From: V1-33 sp039795165 | Lineage (GTDB): Bacteria > Verrucomicrobiota > Verrucomicrobiia > Verrucomicrobiales > V1-33 | Assembly (NCBI GenBank): GCA_039795165.1 | Contig: JBDKER010000013.1 | Location: 50,838-114,837 of the forward strand | Direction of reading: 5' to 3' | Length of the DNA: 64,000 bases | Shown here: positions 46,744 through 55,178 of the stretch, in pieces | Layout of the letters: the number at the start of each line of letters is the position of its first letter | How positions within the stretch are numbered: the stretch's first letter is position 1 | Position numbers and translations under genes: made by a program | The notes under the pieces: model-generated | What the model was told of the DNA's origin: nothing | The model's database searches: none | The model's input: only the letters and a program-made list of their open reading frames with translations

Positions 46744-48684
46744 TCAGCGTTTGGCTTTGGCGAGGAGGGCGGGGAGGTCGCCGTAGCGGAGGATGCCGGG
46801 GACGAGTTTGGGGGAGCGGATGTCTTTGATGTCTGCGAACCGGAAAGAGGTCTCTGCGAAGGTGGCGGAGGCGACAGCGGACGTTGGGACGAGGGCGAGG
46901 GCGAGGGCGGTTTCCGGGACGAAGTCGGTGGCGGCGTGGACTTCGATGCGGGATGGTTTGCGTTCGTGCCTGGAGATGAAGGCGAGGGTGGTGAGGATGT
47001 CGTGGGCGCGGCGTTTGAGGACGCTGTGGTTATAGCCGTGGGTGTAGCCGGCGAAGTCGCGGTCGCCTTCGACATGGCGTGCGGTGGCTGGGGTGCCTGG
47101 GGCGGGTTCTGTGAAGAGGGTAGGGAAGCAGATGGCGGTGCCGGATTGGGCGGTGCTGGCGGCGGCGGCGGGGTCTGGTGATTGGAGGAGGACCTTGACG
47201 GTGCCATTCCATGCGGTGGGGTAGAGGAAGGTGGCGGCGACTGCTTCTCTGTGGGAGGAATTGACGATGTGGCCCTTCATTTCGAGGTAGCCATTCTGCT
47301 GCGAGCGTTCGCCTTGTTCCCATGTGGTTTGTCCGGCCTGGGCCCAGGAACGGCCGACGATGGTGGGGAGGGCGTCGGTGACGAGCTGGGGATTGGCGGT
47401 GATCTGGCGGGAGGTATCCTTGTGCCAGTGCTGGAGGATCTGGCGTTCGAGGGAGGCGTCGTCGGGTTTCGGGCTGGGATGGTTGCTGGTCCAGACGGTG
47501 AGGTCGTTCTGGGAGAGGTATTGGATGGGGGCCTCGGTTTCCGGGGCGGGCCTTGGTGTCTGGAGGTGAGTGGCGAACCAGCGGTACATGGCCATGCGGC
47601 TGGGGAGGTTGTAATTGTGGCCGAACTCCGTGCGGTCGTGCAGCATGACGTGATCTGGTTTGCCGAGGAGTGAGTAGAGTTGCTGGAGTTGGGGGAAGCC
47701 CTTGGTGTTCATTTCCTTGGTCCAGTCATTGGCCGAGGTCATGCCGAGGGGTTTGGGAGCGAAGAGAGCGGCGAGTTCGACATTGCCGGTGTTGATGCGG
47801 AGGAGGGAAGCGTTTTCGCATGTGCAGCCGCCCTGCATGGCGGTGGAGACCATGACGCAGGGGAAGAGGGCGGCGGGTCTGGGGTCGATGGCGCCGAGGA
47901 TGAAGGTCTGGGTGCCGCCGCCGCTGGCTCCGGTGACGCCGATGCGTGCGGGATCGACCTCCGGGAGTGAGGCGAGGAAGTCGAGGGCGCGGATGCTGTT
48001 CCATGTCTGGAGGCCCATGATGCTGTGGAGGTGGCCTTCCGCCTGGGGGCTGAAGAAGCCCCAGTTTTCGGGATCGTTCATGGCGGGCCGCTGGGTTTTG
48101 AAGCGGTGGGCGAGTTCGTAGCTCAGCTGGATGCTGTCGGCGTAGCCGATCATGTCGTAGAAGAAGACCGTGCAGCCCATGCGTGCGAGGGTGATGCAGC
48201 GGGCCTGGAGGGGGCTACGGGCATTGTCGTGGGTGCTTTCGGCACCGGATTTGATGCTGGTGGCGATGTCGTTTTCCGGTTCGCTGAGGAAGCGGCCGTT
48301 ATTCCAGTGGCCGTGGGGGCAGAGGACGGCCGGATTTCTGCTGGCGGAAGGGGTGGTGGGGCGGAAGAGGCTGCCGGTGACGAAGAAGCCCGGGAACGAT
48401 TCGAAGCGGACGCGTTCCACGGTGAAGCCGTCGCCGGTGATGCGGCCGTCGATGCTTGGGTTGAGCGGGGTTTTTTCCGGGAGCGGGTGGAGGCCGAGGG
48501 CGATCTGGGTCTGGAGCTGGAGGGCGGCGCGGCTGGTCTGCCATGTTTCCGTTGAGGTTGGTGGCGAGAATGGGAAGTAGCCATTGAGGTCCTTGAGGGG
48601 GCCGGTGCGGACGTCGGCGGGGGCGGCCTGAAGAGAAGCCGAGGCGAGGGCGAGGGCGGCGAGGGCGGCGGGAGCGGATTTCAT
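46744..48684 (-). CDS. Exported acetyl-xylan-esterase-like alpha/beta hydrolase
   Basis: A protein of about 646 residues with signal peptide MKSAPAALAALALASASLQAA. Two parts: an alpha/beta-hydrolase (about 90-360) with PAVLCPHGHWNNGRF for the oxyanion region, RMGCTVFFYDMIGYADS, the elbow VTGASGGGTQTF carrying the nucleophile Ser, and a later HDRTEFGHNYN that could supply the His. A C-terminal half (about 400-646) repeats a weaker hydrolase-like pattern and lacks a clear nucleophile. This arrangement is seen in acetyl xylan esterase (AXE1)-like and prolyl-oligopeptidase-like proteins of heterotrophic bacteria. The likely role is removing acetyl or other acyl groups from polysaccharides. The ATG at 48684 is divergent from the DUF1573 gene across only 48 bases. 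Confidence 0.85.
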   Translation of the reverse strand: MKSAPAALAALALASASLQAAPADVRTGPLKDLNGYFPFSPPTSTETWQTSRAALQLQTQIALGLHPLPEKTPLNPSIDGRITGDGFTVERVRFESFPGFFVTGSLFRPTTPSASRNPAVLCPHGHWNNGRFLSEPENDIATSIKSGAESTHDNARSPLQARCITLARMGCTVFFYDMIGYADSIQLSYELAHRFKTQRPAMNDPENWGFFSPQAEGHLHSIMGLQTWNSIRALDFLASLPEVDPARIGVTGASGGGTQTFILGAIDPRPAALFPCVMVSTAMQGGCTCENASLLRINTGNVELAALFAPKPLGMTSANDWTKEMNTKGFPQLQQLYSLLGKPDHVMLHDRTEFGHNYNLPSRMAMYRWFATHLQTPRPAPETEAPIQYLSQNDLTVWTSNHPSPKPDDASLERQILQHWHKDTSRQITANPQLVTDALPTIVGRSWAQAGQTTWEQGERSQQNGYLEMKGHIVNSSHREAVAATFLYPTAWNGTVKVLLQSPDPAAAASTAQSGTAICFPTLFTEPAPGTPATARHVEGDRDFAGYTHGYNHSVLKRRAHDILTTLAFISRHERKPSRIEVHAATDFVPETALALALVPTSAVASATFAETSFRFADIKDIRSPKLVPGILRYGDLPALLAKAKR

Positions 48685-48732
48685 GGGATGAATCGGGTTG
48701 GCGTCGGTTCCGTGGCAGGTTATGGGAACGGT

Positions 48733-49542
48733 ATGCAGTCGACATGGATGCGGGCAATCATTATCGGGTGCGCACTTCCGGGTCTCTGGGGGTGTGATCG
48801 TTCCGGGACCGCCGGGGCGCGTGCGGTGCCCGCAAAGGCTGTGGTGTCCGAGCCAGTGGAGGAGCCGGAGGTTTCTGCGGCGGCCGAGGCATCGGGAGTG
48901 GTGGGTGGGCTGCGGTTCCCGGAGCTCCGGGTGGTGCGGACCGCGGGGCACGGGGACACGGAAGTGGCGGTTTCATTTCCATTTGAAGTGGTGGGGGATC
49001 GGGCTGTGAAGATCACGGATATCCGGACCTATTGTTCCTGTCTGAGTGTGGGGACGAAGGATGGGAGGAAGGAATTCGGTCCTGGGGAGCGTGGGAGTAT
49101 TGAAGCTGTGTTTGAGCTGGGGGCCTTTGAGGGTGAGGTGGAGAAATCGCTTGGGGTCACCACGGATCTGGGCGGGGGAGCCGAGACCGAGTTGAAGGTG
49201 GCCGTGACAATTCCTGTGCTTTACGAGGTAGAGCCGGCGAATGTGGCGTGGGTGGTGGGGGGCGAGCCTGTTGGGAAGACGATCCGGCTGCGGATGCGTG
49301 GGGATCAGCCGATCCGGGTGGTCAATGCGGTTTCGTCGCGGGAGAACATGGTGGTGGAAGCGAAGGAGATTGAGGCTGGGCGTGAGTATCTGCTGACACT
49401 GACGCCGAAGACGACGGCGGAGCCGATGCTGGGGATGCTGCGGGTGGAGACTGATGCGCCGTGGGAGCGGTACCGGAAGAAGCTGTTGTTTTTCAACGTG
49501 GCGAAGCCGTCGGCGGCGGTGCCGGGAGGGGGCGGAAAATGA
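48733..49542 (+). CDS. DUF1573 lipoprotein
   Basis: A protein of about 269 residues. From ATG 48733 the leader reads MQSTWMRAIIIGCALPGLWGC, a plausible lipobox with Cys21. ATG 48748 is an alternative, and neither start has a strong ribosome binding site. The mature part contains a DUF1573-type Ig-like fold with TYCSCLSVGT, matching the family's Cys-x-Cys signature after a KITDIR strand, then two more beta modules to the end. DUF1573 proteins are exported and their biochemical role is not established. In many Verrucomicrobiota and Bacteroidota they sit beside rhodanese or vitamin-K-epoxide-reductase-type genes, which suggests sulfur or thiol chemistry. Here the stop overlaps the rhodanese ATG (49539-49542). 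Confidence 0.85.
   Translation: MQSTWMRAIIIGCALPGLWGCDRSGTAGARAVPAKAVVSEPVEEPEVSAAAEASGVVGGLRFPELRVVRTAGHGDTEVAVSFPFEVVGDRAVKITDIRTYCSCLSVGTKDGRKEFGPGERGSIEAVFELGAFEGEVEKSLGVTTDLGGGAETELKVAVTIPVLYEVEPANVAWVVGGEPVGKTIRLRMRGDQPIRVVNAVSSRENMVVEAKEIEAGREYLLTLTPKTTAEPMLGMLRVETDAPWERYRKKLLFFNVAKPSAAVPGGGGK
49524..49532 (+). promoter_or_regulatory. Ribosome binding site for the coupled rhodanese gene
   Basis: GGGAGGGGG, 6 bases before ATG 49539 and inside the DUF1573 gene. It fixes that start. Confidence 0.75.
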
Positions 49543-49997
49543 TGCGGACGGTGCTTTGGCAGGCCCTTGTGCTGCTTGGGCTGGCTGGCGTGGGCGGGTG
49601 GCTCACGTGGAAGTTTCATCCGGAGCCACCGGCCTTGTATCTGAGTGCTGAAGCGGCTCCGGTTGATGAGATTTCGCTGGGGCGTGCTTTGGAAATGGAG
49701 AAATCGCGCGGGGTGATCTGGGTGGATGCGCGCAGTGCGGCGGCCTTTGCGAAGGGGCATGTCCCTGGGGCGTATCTCCTGAACGAGCAGGGTTGGCCGG
49801 ATTTGGTTTTTGAGCTGGTGAAGGTGATGGATGCGGACGAGGCGCGGCGTCCGCTGGTGATTTACTGTGATGCGCAGAAGTGTGCGGCGAGCAAAGCCGT
49901 GCGGGACCGGCTGCGGCATGAGATTCCGATTGGGGATCGGGAAGTGCATGTGCTGCATGGGGGGTGGCCGGCGTGGCAGAGCGGGGTGGGCCGCTGA
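49539..49997 (+). CDS. Membrane-anchored rhodanese-like protein
   Basis: A 152-residue protein. An N-terminal membrane helix (about 5-24) is followed by one rhodanese domain (about 42-150) with VIWVDARSAAAFAKGHVPGA (CH2A-like) and VIYCDAQKC at the active-site loop, so Cys110 should carry a persulfide. A second cysteine, Cys115, lies in the loop and could form a disulfide with it. HGGWPAW near the end is a standard rhodanese landmark. The catalytic domain presumably faces the periplasm. Translationally coupled to the DUF1573 lipoprotein (ATGA overlap), so both probably serve one envelope redox or sulfur-transfer task. Confidence 0.9.
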   Translation: MMRTVLWQALVLLGLAGVGGWLTWKFHPEPPALYLSAEAAPVDEISLGRALEMEKSRGVIWVDARSAAAFAKGHVPGAYLLNEQGWPDLVFELVKVMDADEARRPLVIYCDAQKCAASKAVRDRLRHEIPIGDREVHVLHGGWPAWQSGVGR

Positions 49998-50057
49998 GCG
50001 GGGCGGATACGCGAGTGAGGGGCAGACTTGCGGGCTGGCAGGCGGCAGGATGGGGTC

Positions 50058-51338
50058 ATGAAAAATGCTTTGCTGTGGTCTTTGCTGCTGATGGTGGGAA
50101 CTGGATGGGGAGGGGAGCCCGATCCTGCGCCTCGTGCTACGTCCGGGGATGGGCGGGTTGAGCCTGCCTGGGACGAGCGGCTGACCGTGCGGGTGGGAAT
50201 CGGGGATGGGGAGATCCGTGGGTCGAGTGAAGTGGCGATTCAGGGGGCCATTGATCTGGTGGCGCGGCGCGGGGGAGGGACGGTGGAGATTCTGCCGGGG
50301 ACGTATCGGCTGAGGAATTCGGTTTTTCTGGCGTCGGGGGTGCGGCTGACTGGGCATGGGGCCGGGACTGTGCTTGTGAAGGAGCCATCGGTTTCCGCGG
50401 TCCTTGTGGAAGACAGCGACTGGTATGATCAGGAGATCACGCTGAGCGGGGCCGAGGGATTCCGGGTGGGTGATGGCATTTGTCTGCGGGCTCCGTCCGC
50501 GCGGTATGTGATCAAGCGGACGCTGGTGGCGCGGAGTGGGAATCGTTTCCGGCTGGACCGGGCGCTGCGGGACAATCTGTGGACGGGCGAGGGGAAAGCG
50601 GTGGCTGAGACCCTCTATCCATTGATCAGTGGGGAAGGGATTGAGTCATTTGTGGTGGAGAAGCTGACTCTGGATGGGAACCGGGAACGGAATGGGATGC
50701 TGGATGGGAATTATGCCGGCTGTGTGTGGCTGCAGGATTGCCGGGATGGGGTGCTGCGGGAACTCGACGCGCGGAATTATCATGGGGACGGGCTGTCGTG
50801 GCAGATTTGTCATGACATGACGGTGGAGCGCTGTGTTTCGCGCGGGCATAGCGGGCTTGGGCTGCATCCGGGCAGCGGGTCGCAGCGGAGTCGGATCGTG
50901 GGCTGCCGTCTTGAGGCGAACGATATCGGGATATTTTTCTGCTGGGGAGTGCGGGGTGGGGTGGCCGAGGGGAATGTGATCCGCGGCAACCGGCTTGGCA
51001 TTTCCATGGGGCACCGGGATACTGACAACCTTGTGAAAGGGAACGAGATCAGTGGAAGCCTTGAAACTGGATTGCTGTTCCGGGCAGAGAAGGACGCCGG
51101 GGCTGCGGCGCACCGCAATGTCATTGAGGGGAATCAGTTTCTCGACAACGGGCCCGAGGGAGGGGCTGCGGTGACCGTGGCGGCCCCTGTGCAGGGGATT
51201 GTGCTGCGGGGGAATCAGTTCCGCGAGAGCCGCGGGGGAGGGCGTCAGGCTGTTAAGATTATCGACGAAGCCTCGCAGCTGGAGGCTGCGGGCAATGAAT
51301 TCCATGGGATGGAATCCGGCGGAATCGTGAATCCGTGA
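50058..51338 (+). CDS. Exported right-handed parallel beta-helix protein (pectate-lyase-like fold)
   Basis: A 426-residue protein with signal peptide MKNALLWSLLLMVGTGWG. After DGEIRGSSEVAIQGAIDLV and GGTVEILPGTYRLRNSVFL, a phrase typical of pectate-lyase-like beta-helices, the chain runs through regular beta-helix coils with Asn ladders (GNVIRGNRLGISMG, GNEISGSLETGLLF, GNQFLDNGPEGG). No catalytic acidic cluster can be assigned confidently. It may be a polysaccharide lyase, a NosD-type accessory or a binding protein. ATG 50058 follows GGCAGGATGGGG, and the gene lies 60 bases after the rhodanese on the same strand. It converges with the desaturase gene with one base between the stops. Confidence 0.8.
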   Translation: MKNALLWSLLLMVGTGWGGEPDPAPRATSGDGRVEPAWDERLTVRVGIGDGEIRGSSEVAIQGAIDLVARRGGGTVEILPGTYRLRNSVFLASGVRLTGHGAGTVLVKEPSVSAVLVEDSDWYDQEITLSGAEGFRVGDGICLRAPSARYVIKRTLVARSGNRFRLDRALRDNLWTGEGKAVAETLYPLISGEGIESFVVEKLTLDGNRERNGMLDGNYAGCVWLQDCRDGVLRELDARNYHGDGLSWQICHDMTVERCVSRGHSGLGLHPGSGSQRSRIVGCRLEANDIGIFFCWGVRGGVAEGNVIRGNRLGISMGHRDTDNLVKGNEISGSLETGLLFRAEKDAGAAAHRNVIEGNQFLDNGPEGGAAVTVAAPVQGIVLRGNQFRESRGGGRQAVKIIDEASQLEAAGNEFHGMESGGIVNP

Positions 51339-51339
51339 A

Positions 51340-52902
51340 TTAGCTGATCATGACCGGTTCTGCTTCCGGTTCTTCTGATTCCGGGGCAGGCTTGCGGCGT
51401 TGCTGGCGTGGGGCGAGTCCGAGGTCCTGGGCGATGAGATTGCTGGAGATGCGTGCGCTTTCGAAGATGACCGGGAGGCCTGAGCCGGGGTGGGTGCCGC
51501 CGCCCACGAGGTAGACGCCTTCGAGGTCTTCGAAGCGGTTGTGCGGGCGCCAGTAGAGCATCTGTCCGAAGTTGTGGGCCAGGTTGAAAGTCGCTCCGAG
51601 GTGGATCTGCTGATCCTGGGCCCAGTCGTCCGGGGTGACTGCGGTGAGGGACAGGATGCGGTCGCGTACGTTCTCGATGCCGAGAAGGTGGAGCCGGTCG
51701 AGGATGAGGTCGGTGAAGCGTTGCTTTTCGGCGGCCCAGTCGATATTTTCGTGCTGGTGGGAGACGGGGACGAGGACGTAGATGGCCGAGTGACCTTCCG
51801 GGGCGAGGGTGGAGTCGGAGACGCCCGGGTGCTGGACGTAGAACGAGGGATTTTCCGGGAGGACGTGCGAGCGTTCGATTTCGTCGAGGTTTCCTTCGTA
51901 ATCGCTGCTGATGAAGATGTTGTGGTGCTGGAGGCCCGGGCAGGGACCGCGCAGACCGAGGTAGAGCATGAAGGTGGAGCAGGAGAACCGTTTCTTCTGC
52001 AGTTTCTGGTCCGACCAGCGGCGGCGCAGCTGGTTGGGGACGAGCTTTTTCATGGTGCGGGCGAAGTCACTGTTGATGACGAGGCTATCGCAGCGGTGGG
52101 TGCCGGAGGGAGTGCGCACGGCGGTGGCGCGGCGGCCATCGAAGTCGATGCCCTGTACTTCCTCATTGAGGTGGACGTGGACGCCGAGTTCCTGGGCGAC
52201 GCGGGCCATGGCCTTGGAGATGGCTCCGCAGCCGCCGATGGGGTGGAAGATGCCGTATTCGTATTCGAGGTAAGAAAGGATGGTGAAGAGGCTGGGGCAG
52301 CGGAACGGCGACATGCCGAGGTACTTCGTCTGGAAGCTGAAGGCGAGCCGGGTTCGTTCGTCCTTGAAGTAGCGGCGGAGGTCGCCGTCGACCGAAGTGG
52401 CTGGGCGCAGAAGCGGCAGGCACTTGAGGAGCGCCGGGTCGAGAAAATCGCGGAAACTGAGGAACGGTTTCTCGAGGACTGGTCGGAATGAAGAGAGCTT
52501 CTCGCGGTTTTCCGAGAGGAAGCGGTCGACATTGGCGGCGTCCTCGGGAGCGTACGTGGCGATCTGGCGTTTCAGTTCCTCGACGTTCGGGGTGGCGGTG
52601 AGTTCTCCGCCGCGGCCGAAGACGAGCCGGTAATGCGGGTCGAGGCGGACCATGGGGATTTCCTCGCGGAGGTTGCGGCCGACCGACGAGAAGATTTCCT
52701 CGAGGATGCGGGGGTACATGAAGAACGTGGCACCGACGTCCCATGCGAAGCCGTCTTTTTCGTAGGTGGCGGTGCGGCCGCCGACGCGGTTATGGCGTTC
52801 GAAAACGTGGACATCGGCACCGCTGCGGGCGAGGAGGAGAGCGGTGGCAAGGCCACCGGGGCCGGCTCCGATGATATTGACGGTGCGTCGCTGGTTCGAC
52901 AT
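51340..52902 (-). CDS. Phytoene-desaturase-family FAD oxidoreductase
   Basis: A 520-residue flavoprotein. The N-terminus has the dinucleotide-binding motif IIGAGPGGLATALLLARSG followed by VFERHNRVGGRTATYEKDG. The C-terminus has the carotenoid-desaturase signature (YLVGGGTHPGSGLPVIFESA) in which the second half of the FAD site lies. FQTKYLGMSPFRCPSLFTIL and HPIGGCGAISKAMARVA are also typical of the CrtI/CrtN/CrtD group. The likely role is desaturation or oxidation of a carotenoid or its C30 analogue. The exact substrate cannot be told, and no crtB or crtE gene is nearby to help. A Glu/Pro-rich tail (about 500-520) is an unusual addition. Starts at ATG 52902 and converges with the beta-helix gene. 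Confidence 0.9.
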   Translation of the reverse strand: MSNQRRTVNIIGAGPGGLATALLLARSGADVHVFERHNRVGGRTATYEKDGFAWDVGATFFMYPRILEEIFSSVGRNLREEIPMVRLDPHYRLVFGRGGELTATPNVEELKRQIATYAPEDAANVDRFLSENREKLSSFRPVLEKPFLSFRDFLDPALLKCLPLLRPATSVDGDLRRYFKDERTRLAFSFQTKYLGMSPFRCPSLFTILSYLEYEYGIFHPIGGCGAISKAMARVAQELGVHVHLNEEVQGIDFDGRRATAVRTPSGTHRCDSLVINSDFARTMKKLVPNQLRRRWSDQKLQKKRFSCSTFMLYLGLRGPCPGLQHHNIFISSDYEGNLDEIERSHVLPENPSFYVQHPGVSDSTLAPEGHSAIYVLVPVSHQHENIDWAAEKQRFTDLILDRLHLLGIENVRDRILSLTAVTPDDWAQDQQIHLGATFNLAHNFGQMLYWRPHNRFEDLEGVYLVGGGTHPGSGLPVIFESARISSNLIAQDLGLAPRQQRRKPAPESEEPEAEPVMIS

Positions 52903-53137
52903 GGTAGAGAGGTAGCAGGAAAAGTGAAATCCGGAAGTACAATCCTGGACAAAACCGATACGGAACTTAGCTGGATGCGGTTGCCGGATTCCTGCACGGG
53001 AAGTGAAAGGCCCTGAGTGGGAGGGTTAGCAGGAGGGAGATTTTCGTTTCGGGGCGGTTATGGCAGCGTGGCTGACGGGTGTCCGGCGGGTTTGTTTATT
53101 CCGATCGCAGCGAGGTCGTGCATGACCTCCGGAAGCG

Positions 53138-53971
53138 TCATGGCTGGATCATGGCGAGGGCCTGATCGACTGAGGCTTGGTCGTGGACCATGGCCATGAG
53201 GGCGGTGGTGATGCCTTTGGGGGAAGGGTGCTGGATGACATTGCGGCCGTAGACGATGCCGGCGGCACCCTGCTGGAGGAGACCTTCGGTTCGTTCGAGG
53301 ATTTCGCGGTCGCTGACGCGGCCGCCGCCGCGCACGAGGACGGGAATGCCCGCGGCTGTTTCGACGACTTTGTGGTAGAGGCTAACATCGTCGGTGGGGT
53401 CGGCCTTGATGATGTCGGCGCCGAGTTCGACTGCCTGGCGGACGAGGTGCATGATGGCGGTGAGGTCGCCATTGACCATGTAGCCACCGGCTTCCGTGTT
53501 CGGGCGGAAGACGAGTGGTTCGACCATCATGGGCATGCCGTAGTAATCGGCCTGTGGTTTGAGCCGGAGGATATTCTGGACGCACTGGGCGTGGACTTCC
53601 GGGGCTCCGGGGATCTGGAAGAGATTGACGCAGACGCAGGCGGCGTCGATGCGGACGGCCTGGAGCATGGTTTCCTCGATCATGAGGCTGAAGCGGCTTT
53701 CCGGGAGTTCGCGTCCGTAGATATTGGCGACGTCGGTGCGGAGGACGAGCGATGGTTTCTGGCGGCCGCGGATTTCCTGGAGGTGGCGGGCCTGGCCGAG
53801 GGTGAGCTGGATGGCATCGGGGGCTGCGTCCACGAGGGTGGCGATGACCTTGCGCATGTCTTCGATGCCCTGGAGGAAGCCTGGCTGATTGAAGAAGCCG
53901 TGGTCGACGGCGACATCGAAGCAGCGACCGGATTTGGCATTGAAGAGGCGATTGAGGCGGAACGATTTCAT
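53138..53971 (-). CDS. DhnA/FbaB-type class I fructose-bisphosphate aldolase family protein
   Basis: A 277-residue TIM-barrel enzyme. FDVAVDHGFFNQPGFLQG is the characteristic N-terminal strand of DhnA/LsrF-like aldolases. The Schiff-base lysine lies in LGADIIKADPTDD. VLVRGGGRVSDREIL and GAAGIVYGRNVIQHPSPKGI are the phosphate-binding and C-terminal signatures. It could cleave fructose-1,6-bisphosphate or a related ketose phosphate. ATG 53971 is used because the in-frame TTG at 53983 adds only four residues. The gene lies 58 bases downstream of the xylose-isomerase-like gene on the same strand, which suggests a joint role in sugar use. The desaturase follows after 235 bases. Confidence 0.9.
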   Translation of the reverse strand: MKSFRLNRLFNAKSGRCFDVAVDHGFFNQPGFLQGIEDMRKVIATLVDAAPDAIQLTLGQARHLQEIRGRQKPSLVLRTDVANIYGRELPESRFSLMIEETMLQAVRIDAACVCVNLFQIPGAPEVHAQCVQNILRLKPQADYYGMPMMVEPLVFRPNTEAGGYMVNGDLTAIMHLVRQAVELGADIIKADPTDDVSLYHKVVETAAGIPVLVRGGGRVSDREILERTEGLLQQGAAGIVYGRNVIQHPSPKGITTALMAMVHDQASVDQALAMIQP

Positions 53972-54029
53972 TGCGTGGGGCAAAAGGGTAAGGACGCGTG
54001 GTTGTGTAAACCTTGAGAAGCCGGGGTGA

Positions 54030-55073
54030 TTATTTCACGCCCATGAGGTGTTTGAGGACATGGAGTTCGAGGGCTTCGTAATCGCGGGCGTCGCGGAGAT
54101 CGCTGACGAGTTTCTGGTCGAGGGAGCGGGCTTTGTCGACGAGGTGGAGGAAGATTTCGCGGCTGTGGCGGAGGTGGTCGGTGACGGGGAGACCGCGCTG
54201 GGTGCGCATGGCTTTGACGTCGAGGCCGACGAATTCGCCACGGCGGCCGTAGCCTGCTTCTTCGAGGACGCGGACCTGATTGAAGGCGGCGCGGAGGTTG
54301 GCACCGCCGAAGTTCTTGTCCTGATCGTATTTGAGGCCGTTCTGGTCGTTGAGGTGGACGCTGGCGAGCTTATCGTGGGCGAGGGCGAAGGCCATTTCGT
54401 CGCTGGCGTCGAGGCCGGCGAGCATGGCGTGGGCGGATTCGATGAGGCCTTTGACGCGGGAGGGATCGGATGAGGCGTACGAGAGGGCGATGGCGTGGCC
54501 GATGGTGGGGACGTAGGCTTGGTCGGTGGGTTCGTTGGGTTTGGGTTCGATCCAGATTTCGATATCCTTGTCGTAGGCGAGCATCTGGTTGATGGTATCG
54601 AGGAGGCGCTGGTAGGCGGTGCGGGCGTCCTTGGATTCGCGGATGTAGGAACCTTCGCGGGCGAGCCAGAGAACGATGGCGCGGCAGTCGATGGCGCGTG
54701 CGATGTCGATGGCCTTGCGGGTGCGGTCCCATGCGTAGGCGCGGTCGGCAGCGGAATTCGAGGTGTAGGCACCGTCGGTGGTCTGTGGGGCGAACCAGAG
54801 GCGCGGAGCGACGAATTCTGGGGTGAGGCCGTGGTTTGCGAGGGTGGTTTTGACTTCCGCGGCTTTGCGGAGGATCTGGTCTGGCGAGAGGTCATCCATG
54901 CCGGGGACGACATCGTCGTCGTGGAACTGGACGCCTTCGAATCCGAGTGGGCGGTAGAGAGCGAACTTTTCCTCGTGGGGGAAGGGGCTGCGGACATCCG
55001 GGCCGAAGGGGTCGGCTCCTTCGCTGATGTTCCATGGACCGAAGGAGAAGCGGTAGGTGACGGGAGTGCTCAT
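54030..55073 (-). CDS. Xylose-isomerase-like TIM-barrel sugar isomerase
   Basis: A 347-residue protein resembling class I xylose/glucose isomerases. FGPWNISEGADPFG, VQFHDDDVVP (catalytic His-Asp pair), IEPKPNEP (metal Glu and Lys), GLIESAHAMLAGL (Glu and His ligands), LNDQNGLKYDQDKNFGG and LDVKAMR are all in register. From memory of the Streptomyces enzyme, the Asp245 metal ligand (in HIDLNGQNG) corresponds here to His in VHLNDQNG, an unusual substitution. The enzyme may act on another aldose or be altered in metal use. ATG 55073 was chosen because the conserved region starts at YRFSFGPW; ATG 55094 is possible. Same strand as, and 58 bases upstream of, the aldolase. Confidence 0.85.
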   Translation of the reverse strand: MSTPVTYRFSFGPWNISEGADPFGPDVRSPFPHEEKFALYRPLGFEGVQFHDDDVVPGMDDLSPDQILRKAAEVKTTLANHGLTPEFVAPRLWFAPQTTDGAYTSNSAADRAYAWDRTRKAIDIARAIDCRAIVLWLAREGSYIRESKDARTAYQRLLDTINQMLAYDKDIEIWIEPKPNEPTDQAYVPTIGHAIALSYASSDPSRVKGLIESAHAMLAGLDASDEMAFALAHDKLASVHLNDQNGLKYDQDKNFGGANLRAAFNQVRVLEEAGYGRRGEFVGLDVKAMRTQRGLPVTDHLRHSREIFLHLVDKARSLDQKLVSDLRDARDYEALELHVLKHLMGVK

Positions 55074-55178
55074 GATATCGATGGTGGCAAGCATGGGGGT
55101 GCGGGGCGTGCAAGCCGGGTGTGGCTGTGTGGGCCACCGCAAAGGCGTGGGGGCTGAACGATCCGGCGGGAACCGGTT

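Noticed and set aside
46591..47181. A plus-strand frame of Arg/Asp/Glu repeats at the minisatellite
   Set aside because: A 9-bp repeat is open in every frame without stops, and the rest is antisense to the esterase-like gene.
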